A stretch of DNA of 64,000 nucleotides from Tetrahymena thermophila SB210 (lineage: Eukaryota > Ciliophora > Oligohymenophorea > Hymenostomatida > Tetrahymenidae), in NCBI RefSeq assembly GCF_000189635.1, contig NW_002476413.1, forward strand, positions 620,001 through 684,000. The letters are read 5' to 3'. The notes under the pieces are model-generated. The model was not told where the DNA came from. It did no database searches and worked only from the letters and a program-made list of their open reading frames with translations. The position numbers and the translations under genes were made by a program. Positions 51,185-62,820 of the stretch are shown piece after piece. Position 1 is the first letter of the stretch. The number at the start of each line of letters is the position of its first letter.

Positions 51185-52570
51185 CTAAATACCGCTAATT
51201 GGGTTTTTTGTAAATCAGATTAATTATCAATTAATTTTTAGTAAAAGACTATAATCTTTTTACTTTGTTTCATAATTTTCTCAAAAATTTATGATAAAGA
51301 GTATTATTGTTTTTATGTGATGAATATAATAATCACAAAGTTATTTTTCTTCTTTAATGTAAATCATAGAAGCCAAGCCAATATTTAATAATGATAATAA
51401 TAAAGTTATCAAAGTATTGCGCAAACAAAAAGCTGCATGTCTATAATACTTATCTATTTATTTATTTATTTGACTGACTCTTTTTATTTTATCTTTAATC
51501 AGTAGTTAACCCAATATTTTTAATAAAAGTTTGAATAAACAAATTTGCATGCATTAATTTTGAAAAAATAAATTAAGATTCAATTTTATTTATTCCACAA
51601 TAAAGTCTTTATTTATTTAATTACTTAATGAACTCTTTTTATATAGCATTTTTATTGCGCAAATAAATATTAACTATACTTAATTGCATCATTTGCATTT
51701 AGATTATAAATACATTAAATTTGAATAGAAAAAAAGAATAAAGATTATTAGCAGATTCCAAGGATTTAGAAGTAACTCTTTGGGAAATGAATGAAATTAA
51801 TTCTAAGATTGATAGTAAATAATTCATTTCTTATCCTTAAGATAAATGAAAACTAACTAATAAGAATATAAGTTATATAATTATTTGGATTGTTATTAAT
51901 TTTAAAGCTAGATCATCAAGTATTTTTTCATATATAGTTTTAGAGATAGATAAATAGAGAGAATCTGAATATTAATAAAGATTTAATAGTAGTAACAACT
52001 AGAAAAAATTTAAAAATAAAATACGCAAAAAAAATAAAATTGTTATGAATAATTTCAATAAATATTTAAAAATGAGCTTTTTCTACTTTAAATTAAAAAT
52101 TCTAAAAAAAGTAAAATTATGATAACAAAAATAGTGAAATAAATTAACAAAAAAAAATCATAAGACAATTTCATATATTATATGATGAATGCTAATTTTG
52201 TAACTTAGATTTTGTTTTCTTATTTTGTTATTTTATAAGATATTATTTGTTTATTTTTAGGTTGTATAAATTTATTTTTAATATATTCAATTAAATATAA
52301 ATTATTCATTTTAAATATTATTTAAATTATTATTTTTTTTTAAATTAAAATATTTTTTATCAATTTAATGTGATTGATTATTCTTCATTATTTTACTTCT
52401 TATATTGAAATTTAATTTTGAGACCTAAATAGTTCTAAGTACATTTCAATGATGAAGTACAAATTCAAAATACCTCCATAAACCTTTTTTTATTTATTAA
52501 ATAATGATAAGGATAAAATAATTTTAGAGAAATTATTTAAGATACTGAATGGATCATAAGAGGTAGGTAT
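51185..52570. other. AT-rich intergenic region
   Basis: About 1.4 kb upstream of the large Gln-rich gene and downstream of ALG8. No frame with codon structure was found. Confidence 0.55.
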
Positions 52571-55172
52571 TCAAACTTGTTTCTGTTTATAAATTTAATT
52601 TAGAATTAATATTAGTTCTATTCTAAAAACAAATGGTTACTCTGATTTCAAAAAAAGAATGTAATGAAGAACATTTCCATAGATTGCAATTATTGTCCCA
52701 GAGAATATAATAAACTTTGCAAAAAAATTCATTCCAAATTTTTTGTAATCATCTAAATTCTGAGCTTCTCTGTAGCAATCTCTTCTTAGGTAAGCCCAAT
52801 ATGCTAGATGATAAATGAATAGTCCAATGATTTTAAGTCCAGTTTCTTAATTTTTAATATATTTGCATTATTAAATAATCAAAATTATTTATTTTTATTA
52901 CAAAGGAAATATTAAAAAAAAATATTTAAAATTATTTTCTTACCAGAATGCTCTGGAAGTAGTGGAAGTAAGCCTACGCCGCTTACGAATGAGAAAAGCA
53001 ATACAAATCTATTAATTTTAATTAAGATAAATAAATATTTTATTTTTTATAAATAATAATAAATTATTTTAATTAACTTAATTATTTTATAAAACAATTA
53101 AATGATAAAATTTTCTAAAGAAATTATTTTCTTTTTTTTCAAAAGCTTTAATTTTAACTTCAATTTTTAACTGTAAAGGAAAGAAGGAAGGAATGTTGAT
53201 AACTTTATATGATAATTTGAAATTAAATAGAAATTATTGACCTGCTTCTACTTTATTTTCCTATCGCCCATAACTGATAGATTCCTAGAGGGAGTAATAT
53301 TGCTTTCTCATGGACATGATAGCCTAGCATGTAAAATATAAACATTTAGATGCTGCTATAAAGCAAGATGTTTTATGCTTTTGGGTTTCTGACTATCTTA
53401 TACCAAAGAGGCTTGAGTATAATAAATTAAAATATTCTTTTATTTATTGATGTTAATGATTAAAAAAATATCTTTACTAATGATATAATAATTATAGCCA
53501 TTATTGTGTATATTGGCTTTATCTCTGGTAGAATATCAAATTAAGTCACTTGAACGACGCCACTTGTCAAAGTACTCTTAGAACTTATGGGTATTTTAAG
53601 CAATTTTCTTGCTTTTAAAGAATGTTATTTTATTACAAAATAGCTTAATTTATAATATCTCACCTAATGTTGAAAGCACCTTATCAGCGAAGCAATAAAG
53701 AGCCCAAAAATTAGGTGCCCAGTAAGCATGAACTAGTCCTCTCTAGAAGGGAAACATTCTGCTTAAAATTTACTTGATTGCATCTAAACAATTTATAATT
53801 GACAAAAAATTAATTAAAGTAGCAACTAATTCTCTTTTTAAAATTTATTTAAAGAATTAGGATCTAATTTATAAAAATAAATATATATTTTGCTAGTAGC
53901 TAATTATGAAATTTAATTTTTACCCAAGCTTAAAAAGGGGAGAAACGAAATCAAGAATACTGTAACGACGCTCATCCCTAACTTAGAGAAATTTCTAATG
54001 TTTAATTTATTGCCATTATCAAAGCAATAAAACTTTAGTAAGAAGAAAAATATCGCAGGTGCCTAATTTTAATTAAGTTTTATTCAATTTTTTAATTAAC
54101 TTTTCGTTTCTTTTTGTTACAGAATAGAGAAATATGTGTTTGAAACAAAGAACCAATGCAAAGAGAATTCCTCCGAATATGTTTCTTCCCTTTATTTTTG
54201 ATGAAATTAGCTTAAATAAATTGAGTATAAGTGTTATTTTTGAATTTTAATAATAATAAAGTAAATTAAGCCTAACACTAATAAGATTAAATTTTATAAA
54301 GCCCCTTAATGTACTTTTCATTCGTTTTGAATTAGCTTATGTATTAAGAGCGGAATAAATGTCTTCAAATTGAGTAATACAGTTAGTAATTATTTTTAGT
54401 TAATTTACCTCGATAAATTTAGTTAAGGAAAGTATAAAAATACCCTATAAGAATTAATTGTATTGGAAATGGATATTATCAACAAGCAAGAAACCGAACT
54501 AAAGGAAAGTGAACAGGACTGCATAAGCATAATTTTACTTATTTTTACCAAAGCTGACTTTTATGAAGTTACAGATTGCATATAAAAATAGAAGATCGCT
54601 AATCATCACAGTCGCTCTTTAATATATTACAGTATTTTCACTTTTATATTCTTGATTGGTCTATTCAGTATTAAATTAAGATATTAATCAAATACATAGA
54701 AAAGATATTAAACTTCTAAGTACTTCTAGCATCTTCATATCAAAGAAACGAGCAGGAAATGTCAAAATGTATTCAAAATATGCAAACAGAGGAGGGTAGT
54801 CAAGAGTCCATATCGATACATCCTTTTAATTTTTATGTTATTTTGTAGAAAATAATCGATTTGTTGCATAATTTTGAAATTAATCTAATTACATCATAAT
54901 ACCACTCTCTTAAAGGCAAGTTATAGGTAATACGGAGCCAGTTTCGATGAACTTCAAAGTCAGTACTATGACTATAATTAAAAATGAAGTTAATTTAGAG
55001 TAGTTTTTATGCGTTGGAGTTTATCTATAAATAGGGTTTATGAATCTCGATAAGCGTTAAATTTATGTTGAGGGTTTAATTGTTTGTTTAAAAAAATCTA
55101 AAGGTCAAATTTTTACTAAGCAAATACCAACAAGAGCTTTATTAAAAAGCAAATAGCAACTAAATCAAACAT
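52571..55172 (-). CDS. ALG8: ALG8: dolichyl-P-Glc:Glc1Man9GlcNAc2-PP-dolichol alpha-1,3-glucosyltransferase
   Basis: A multi-exon minus-strand gene; exons 55128-55172, 54893-55024, 54724-54822 and 54409-54660 are firm, and further exons run to TGA at 52571-52573. The N-terminus is a membrane helix ([15 protein letters not shown]). Hallmarks follow in family order: [56 protein letters not shown] with [13 protein letters not shown], and [13 protein letters not shown], then a hydrophobic C-terminus. These are diagnostic of the ALG6/ALG8 family, and [13 protein letters not shown] points to ALG8. The enzyme adds the second glucose to the lipid-linked oligosaccharide in the ER lumen before N-glycosylation; the Asp in [10 protein letters not shown] lies in the catalytic luminal loop. 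Expected length (~500 aa) fits. Exon borders in 52.9-54.4 kb were not all fixed. It diverges from the gene at 55450. Confidence 0.9.
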
Positions 55173-55449
55173 CGATTTTTTTTTCCAAGACTTTACCTTT
55201 TTTCTACTAAATAAAAATTTGATAAAGAATTCTTTTTATTAAGAAAAAACTTAAAAAAAATAGGTGAAAAAAAAGAATAGATCGATCTTTCACATTAGCA
55301 TCTTATCAAAAAATTATTGGGCAAAAATCTAGCATATTGAAGTTACTAATCACAAAATATTGGATTTATTTTGAATTAAAATAATATTAAAGATTAAAAT
55401 TAGATTGAATTAAGAGACGCATAGTTCGATTGATCGATTGAAGTAAAAA
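55173..55449. promoter_or_regulatory. Short divergent promoter region
   Basis: Only 277 bases separate the ATG codons of ALG8 (minus) and the Gln-rich coiled-coil gene (plus), so both promoters must overlap or abut. A GATCGATC-like palindromic cluster lies at 55430-55440 and an ATCGATC near 55280; their role is unknown. Confidence 0.4.
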
Positions 55450-58389
55450 ATGATTGACACCATTAAAGAGAATTATTTAAAAAATTCTATAGAAATTTAA
55501 GAGGAACTTTCTACTAAAGCTCATTATGGAAAGAATTTGGAGGTAAATCAAGAAAAGATGGTTTAGGAAAGCTATTTACAGGCAAATGATTAGTCTATTA
55601 CATAAGGTCATTTTTAATATGACAAATAAATAGAATTAGCAGTGCCTTTGTCAAAAAAAGAATTTGACATCTAAAAGATTAATACAGCTATACCTGATAT
55701 ATAGAATCATAAAATTTCTTAATAAAAAATTTAAAATTCCTCTATTCTTAACCCTAATTATTATAATTAATCTTCAATTAATCCTTCTAGAATACTGGGC
55801 TACCATAACAAAATTATACCAAATAAATAGTAATATAATAAAATCTATGAAAATCATTAACCTGAAGAACATCTCAAGCCAGAGGAAATTAATAATAGGT
55901 ATTCTAGGTATTAATTTTAACCACCTCTATAGCAATTTCAGCTTGATCAATAATAAATTATTCCCGAGCTAAGCGAAGATAAAAGCGAAGTAAATGCTTA
56001 GATGATTTTTTTACCAAATTAAAATTTAAAGACTATGAAAATATCAAATGATATATCAAATTATAATTACACCCCACAATAATTAGAATATAAAGGATAA
56101 ATTTCCAAAAATATTAATTAAAATATCTAAAATCCAAATTAATTAAATTAGAATTGCTTTAGTGGTAATAGAGAGAATTTTGTATAAAGACAATATTTCA
56201 ATAGATATAATAACTAATATGAAAGAATAGGAGTTGATACATCGAATGATAGATATAATTAAAATTACATGCTCCATGCTTAAATGAATTAATAAAAAAA
56301 TTTAATTCACCCAGGTCATGAGCCCGAAGAGGATGATAACCTTGAATAGAAATTAATTTTGACTAATCAGGAATTTGAAAATCTAAAAAATACATTATAA
56401 CAAAAAAAAGTATTACTTGAAATGAAGTAAAAAATCAGATAAGAACTTGTTAGGCTTATCTAGAAAGAAAGTAACAATTTGTAAGATTAGAAAGAATTTT
56501 GTCAATAGCTATTGCAAGCCATATAAGATTGTTTAGACCTCGAGCAAAGAAAACGTGAAATCTAATCTTAGCTATTTGTCAATCTGGAAGAATAAGAGGA
56601 TATTTAAAAAAAAATATAATAGCAAAAATAGAAGTCAGCAACATATAAAGCAAATAAATAAGGAGAAAACAAAACAAATTCTGCAGACCATAGTACCTAA
56701 CTTTAGTTAAGTTCTTAAGCCAGTTTAATTAAGCCCCTTTAGGATGATAATATCAAGTTAGAATATGATGCATCAGAGAAATAGGACAAGAACATAGCCA
56801 TTTCATTAGCTGAAAATGGTTAAACTAATTCTGATTAGAATTCTAGTTAATTTGTAAAATTAAGCGATAAATAATAAAATCAAAACTTTGACGATAATTA
56901 GTTAAAAAGTACAGAAATTATTAATTAAATTGGAGAAAGTCAAAGCAATCATGAATTATAATAAAATGGAATATTAATAAAAAAAGAAAGCGAGAATGCT
57001 GACCATCCAATTATCCTGAACAACCATTAGTATTAGTTTAATCAAGCTTAATATGAAAATGCATTGTAAAGAAAAATTAATTATTGCTAATAGTTTGAAA
57101 ATAAATTACAATAGAATTATCTTGAAAAAATTATTAATCCTTGTTAAGCTTTTCCCCATTCAGCTTTATCTATTATTTGTCAAAAATAAAATTAGATTCA
57201 TCCACCTCCTCCCCCTTATTAGTTTGAAACAAAAGAATATTTATATTCTAACTATTAGTCATAATAGATTCGAAATCACGAGTCTCTACTTTAGGGTTAG
57301 CAATAATTAAATTAGAATTTAGATCCTTTGCAAATTGTTATCAAAGAAGAGCATAATGCTGCATGTTTAAATCTAATAGGTAATAGAGGAGAAGGTTTTG
57401 GTTCAAAACAAGTTAGTAGCATGATTGAGGAAAACCAAAACAATTCAAATACTGCATATAATAAAAACGAATCTAGAATTTTAGATATATCATAGTAAAG
57501 CTTTTAGGTTGTAGAGAATCAAATCAAGATAGAATAAGCAAATAATGATTACAATTTAGATTAGCAAACCAGTGGTAAACAAACCTAACTCCAAAGAATC
57601 ATTGATGCTTATAATAAAACATAAAAGTTTAAAGAAACTCATGGACATCTCAGTAAACTTAAAAAACAGATAGAGAAAAAGCCGAAAAAATATTCAGATA
57701 CGAAAGATTTGATTAGATTCAGAAAAGGTTAAGAAAAAGATATTCAAATAGCAAGTTTCTAGAAATTATCTGAATCAGAACTTTAAAAGAAATTGCAATT
57801 TCATAACTAGCTTAAAATTTTTATGCTTTAGTCAAGCAAATATATAAAAGAGTAGATTTCATTGTAAATTAAAATCGTTGATAACGAAGCTAATAGGGTA
57901 ATTAATGAGTAGCACATTAGGTATCTAGATGCTTTCAAGAATAGGTTTACGAAAAGTGATCTTTCTCACTTTTTGAAAGAAATTGATGAAATAAGCTTTG
58001 ATGAAATAGATGAGAATATGAAAGAGCTTGATTCAAAGCTAAAGCTGATAAAGTAACGTAAAATAACTTACATCATCACCATCATTAAAAGCTTTACAAA
58101 CTTAGAATAATTCAAATAAATTTTCCCTGAAGAAAATAGTCAAATATTTGAGTAAAATTCTACTTATTTGAGTTAGTACTTGCTCGATAATCCAATAAAA
58201 ATTTAAGAAATCAACCAATACATTGGTAAAATTAATTATTTTAATAAAACGAATCGTATGTACCTCCAAAGGTATTGTCTCTTCCAGCTTGGCATAACTG
58301 CTTGCAAAAAGAAAGCAAGTAAGCTTGACCAACTCTACATTAAAAACTATGTACTTTAGATGTTATCAAACCCAAGTAATATTGAATGA
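55450..58389 (+). CDS. Gln/Asn-rich coiled-coil protein (979 aa), single exon
   Basis: One frame of 980 codons from ATG 55450 to TGA 58387-58389 with well over 100 TAA/TAG codons. It begins MIDTIKENYLKNSIEIQEEL. Residues about 60-280 are Asn/Tyr/Gln-rich and low-complexity. A coiled coil lies at about 295-400 (EFENLKNTLQQKKVLLEMKQ), followed by a Gln/Asn/Ser/Glu-rich stretch with a proline run (HPPPPPYQ near 585). A conserved-looking helical C-terminal domain covers about 720-979 (THGHLSKLKKQIEKKPKK, YLDAFKNRFTKSDLSHFLKE, ending NPSNIE). The C-terminal part has normal codon mix and is probably the functional domain. No family was recognised; a cytoskeletal or nuclear scaffold is a guess. It shares its promoter region with ALG8. 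Confidence 0.85.
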
Positions 58390-58890
58390 TTTTCAATTAA
58401 AAAAGAATAACTAATAAATAAATGAATCAATAAATCAATAAAAAAATAAATAAATCAATGAATAAATAAATGAATCAATAAAATTAGAATGGATAAAAAA
58501 ATAATCAAAATGAGTTGTCCTCTTAAGCAATATTTAAATAAAACACAATAAAAAAGTTTCTAAAATATGTTTGAGAATGTTTGAAAACTAATTTTATTTA
58601 AATATCAATATATTCTTAATTGCTTGTAAGCTAACTTATTCTCTTTGTTATCTTTCTAATGAAAATTTTATTCATCCATCATTAAGAAAATACTACTAAA
58701 ATTTGTAATTATTGTTTAAAAAATTGAAAAACTATAAAAAAAGTACCAAATAAAATTAATAAATAAATATTTTGAATTGTTTTTAATTAAGTTTAAAAGT
58801 GATAAATTGATAGTAAAAAAACAAAAAACAAAGAGATTACAGATAGAGAGAGAGAGAGAGTAAAAATTAATATATCCAATTTCAAAGATT
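58390..58890. other. Intergenic region with simple repeats, between convergent genes
   Basis: About 0.5 kb between converging 3' ends. It contains an imperfect AATAAATGAATC repeat block (58410-58490) and an AG dinucleotide run (58845-58860). No gene. Confidence 0.7.
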
Positions 58891-61800
58891 TCAATAATAT
58901 TTTTTATTTACTGATGTATCTCTAATATTTGTTATATTTAAACTTGTCCTCAAAGGACTTACATTAGTTTTTGCACATATAACCTGAAGGCGTTTACTAT
59001 CAAATGAGTCTTTTTCATTTTTATTAGTGCATGATTCTACTTTTTAATTTTAAAAGCTAATTCTTTATTTATTTGCTAGGCTTTCTCTATCTTTCATGTC
59101 ACTCTAATAATGTTAAAATAATATAATATATATTAAAAATTATATTTTTCTATTACTTATATTTGTATTTTGCTTATAGGACTTGCTGATTATTGACAAT
59201 TCTTTCTTTTTGACATTTGATTATTGCTTTAATTTATGTTTTATTCATTTCTTTCATTTTATCTTTAATGAGGAGAATAAGGCTCTCTTTACACCTATTT
59301 TACTTTCTTGCTTATACTTTGATATGATCTTTTTGTTGGTAAAATTAAAATTCATTAGTTATAAATAAATAAATTTTGTTTGTAATACATATTTTCTTTT
59401 TAAGAAGCATAATGCTTAAAGATGTTGCAAGCTGATTTAAGGGAAGAAGATACATTATTACTGCTACTATTTTTATGGTATACTTCTAGCTCTTATTGGA
59501 GAGCATTTATTTAAACAGCTTTCTATTCTTCTAGCTATTTCAAACTAATTTCATATTCTTGTTAACTTTATGATAAATGCGATTCTAGCGAGTCACAATA
59601 CTTTTATAGATCTTCTTTACCTTAATTTTTAATAAAAAATTATTAAATAAAGTACTACAATTTTTTGAGGAAAATTTTACAATTTCATCAAAATTAACTA
59701 AAAATAATAATTACTTACTTATATTTAAAAGACGGATTTGATTTTTTAGATTCTAAATTGTGTCTAATAAATCTTGCTATTTTGATATCAAATTTTCGTT
59801 TTCAGAGAGCAAGCTTTTGTAATCATTTTATATTTAAATTAATTTTAATTCCATCTTTTCTGATGATTATTTGGTTAATTAAGAGCACTTGCACTCTTAT
59901 TTTGCTTAATAAATTGATTAATTTTGTTAATTAACCAAATTTTGAGTGCTGTTATCGAATAAACTTAAAGATTCTTACAATTAAAAGTGGTTTGCTTTTT
60001 TTGACTGTAAAATGCTATTATCACATAAATCACTTACTTCATTCTAGTTGTTCTTCAAATGAGTAATTTCAGAAAGCTATATTTACAGTTATTCTATTTT
60101 CAGTTAATATTCAAAATTGTTTTTTGTAATTTACTAAACTTTATTCGTTTGTTATGATAAATTTTATTTTAATGTATTTATTTCTTCTTATATTTTTTCA
60201 TTTTTTTGAATCTCTTTTTAAAGATTTTCATATTAGCTTAGCTCGAGTTATTGCTTTTATTTTTTTAGCTCAATTATTTCTTCTTAAAGAAATGAATTTA
60301 ATTTGTGATCCTTTTAAGATAACTCATGTTCAATTTTCATTTAGCTATTTGCCTTCGAAAGTAATTCAATTTATTATTTTAATTCATTTATTTATTTTTA
60401 CTATTCTTATCTTAAATCTTCATATTAAATTAATTTTATTTCATTTTCTTTATTTTAAAGAAATGTTTAATTTATTTCTTCTTCTTTTGTTTAAGCTTTC
60501 AGTTAAAATTATTATAATTTCTACTCTAAAATTTATATTCTTTGATTAGCCTAGTTATTTTACTTACTTTATTCCTCTAACTTGTTTTAATCAATTTAAT
60601 TTTCGTCCTAGCTTTTTTAAACCTTCTAATTTAAATCTTAAATATTTTATTATTAATTTAGTATAATCTCATTTAATTTCTCTATTTGTTATTTAAGCAG
60701 TATTTCATCAAATTAATTCTAACTTTATTCAATTAATTCTTTTTCTATTTTATTTTATTCTTGATAAAACTATTTTTTTTATTATTCAAATTATTATCTA
60801 TCAGCTTGAAGGCTTTCAATCATTTATTCAATATGCTCTTTATCTTACTATATTTTATCTTTCTCATTTTTAATCTCAGTTTTTTCATTTTCTAATAATA
60901 ATTTATCATTTTCAAGTAGCTTTTTTTCAGCTGCAATTTATAATTTCAAAAAATCTACAGATTAAAAATTTCCAGAACTAATAATCTTAGAAGAGCTATC
61001 ATAAGCACAAATACTCTTAGAATTAACCATTTATAACTCTCTTTATAATTAGTCAATTTAATTATTTAAATTGTCTATCGCTTTGTCTTTTTCATTTATC
61101 AAAGACTGTGTTTCCTCCAATTGTAAATATTTATCTCTGTAATGTCTTTCATTTTCTTCTTTAAATATTTATTCTGATCTTTCTAAAGCAGTAGCTTTAA
61201 CTTTGATTTCTTCAACTAATTTCACATTATCAGATTCTAATACCTTTAAAATAATTTAATAAAGAATAAAAATAAAATAAATAATATTTTACAGAAACAC
61301 TTTATTCTAAAACAGATTTTATTTTTTCTAAATCTTAAATCTTTTGTTCCTATTATAGAAGAGATTCTTAAAGCTTTAAGTTACTATCTGTTAAAATTTT
61401 AACCTTCTAAGATAAATTATCAAGTTATTTAACAGCAATATCTTTTACAATACAATAAATAATTTCAATTAAAGGTTATTTTCATTAAAAAAAATAAATT
61501 ATGTAATAAATTTTAACAATCAATAATGAAAATATTCAAGCTGATAATTAAAATTTAGCATATTTAATGAATTATCTTTATTTTATGATGATTAACAATT
61601 AATTTACTTAGCCTATCCTCCATAGAGTTTATTTTGACAAAATCCCTATTTAAAGTTATTTATTTTTTAATATACTTTATATAAATGTATTCTAAAAATA
61701 TACTGGTTTTGTTATTGCTTGAGTAATATTTTATCTTCCCCTAAAGTTTCTTATGTGAGATTAAAAATTGAAGAACATCCCTTTATTATAAATATATCAA

Positions 61801-62319
61801 TAATATTTAAAATCAAAATATTAACAAAAGATATTTTACAGATTTATTGCTATTTCTAGGTATTATTTGTGATATTTCATTATTATTAAAAATTGATCTT
61901 TATTCTGGATTATTAACACTAGCTCCTATTGATAATGCAATCAATGATTTTTTTTAGAAATAAATCTCATTTAAACAAAATTGTCTTTGAATTTTACCTT
62001 CTTAAAATGATAATTAATCATAGCGATGACTATCTATTACAACTTTTTAGTATTGATAGCTTTGAACCATTTTTTATCCCTTGACATCTTCTAATTATTC
62101 ACAAAGATTAGCTTATGAATTTATTTTATTTAATATGCGTGAAGACTATGACCCGTTAATCACTTAGGATAATTCTAGGTTACATGGTCCTAAGTAGCTA
62201 CTGTTTTCATTAAAATTATCAATCTAGCTTTTCACTTTAACTTCTTGTGAATTTTAAAATAGTTGCTTCTTTTTTTGACTTAATATTAAAGGCTTTTTAG
62301 GTTCTAAACTTGAATCCAT
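58891..62319 (-). CDS. Long coiled-coil protein (950 aa), nine exons
   Basis: Minus-strand exons: 61840-62319, 61704-61780, 61608-61645, 61293-61441, 60038-61243, 59719-60004, 59389-59620, 59157-59328 and 58891-59103, total 2853 nt, every join in phase. The start is MDSSLEPKKPLILSQKKKQL. Residues 1 to about 185 are non-helical and Ser/Asn/Gln-rich. From about 190 (INSMEDRLNIAVKQLDNL) to about 790 there is near-continuous heptad coiled coil rich in Glu, Lys, Gln (LLENDKLLLENEKTEI; NLISKQQDLLDTIQNLK). The tail is basic and Ser/Gln-rich (YSPHQRQNERNEQN) with SP motifs (ASPIS, VSPLR) that could be kinase sites. No head ATPase, so it is not an SMC protein; a basal-body, ciliary or golgin-like scaffold is likely but unproven. 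Confidence 0.8.
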
Positions 62320-62820
62320 ATTATTATTAAATATTTCAAATTAGCTTATAAATCGTATAACACACTAATAATTAATTAATTAAATAATTAAATAATTTTG
62401 TTTATTTTAATTAGAATCAATAATTCATAAAATTTTTAACTGAAAAATGAATTTCGATGATACTAATATAAAAATCAACCAAATACTAAAAATCTTAAGT
62501 AATCTAAATATAGCAAATGTAAATTTACACAATAATAAAAAGGATTCTTACTTAAAACTTTCCTTTGTCAAAAGGAACTTTTTGTGTTAAGAAAACTTAG
62601 AAAAATCTAAAATATTTTGAATAATTGAAACAAAGATTTTATCAATAAGATCAAAATTAATTAATTAAGTTAATGAGAGTGTGACATGACTAAATAAATA
62701 ATTTTTAGTATACATTCTTACATAAATAGGCTCATTCATTCATTAAAATTTTTAATAGTATTTATAATTATAATTAAACTTTTTATTTTATACATCATAT
62801 TCATTTTTTAATTGATTCAT
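62320..62820. other. Intergenic region between tandem minus-strand genes
   Basis: About 0.5 kb, AT-rich, holding the 3' region of the MORN gene and the promoter of the coiled-coil gene. No additional feature is seen. Confidence 0.6.

Noticed and set aside
55664-57310. Plus-strand frames of 85-102 codons in other phases
   Set aside because: They lie inside the 980-codon Gln/Asn-rich frame and are off-phase readings of its A/T-rich codons.
59183-59368. 61-codon plus-strand Phe/Leu-rich frame
   Set aside because: Opposite the spliced 3' exons of the coiled-coil gene.
60154-60549. 131-codon plus-strand hydrophobic frame
   Set aside because: Antisense shadow of the heptad coiled coil in exon 60038-61243; hydrophobicity is the complement of Glu/Lys/Gln codons.
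58891-62319. SMC or kinesin identity for the long coiled-coil gene
   Set aside because: No Walker motifs, hinge or motor domain are present; coiled coil alone does not justify the name.
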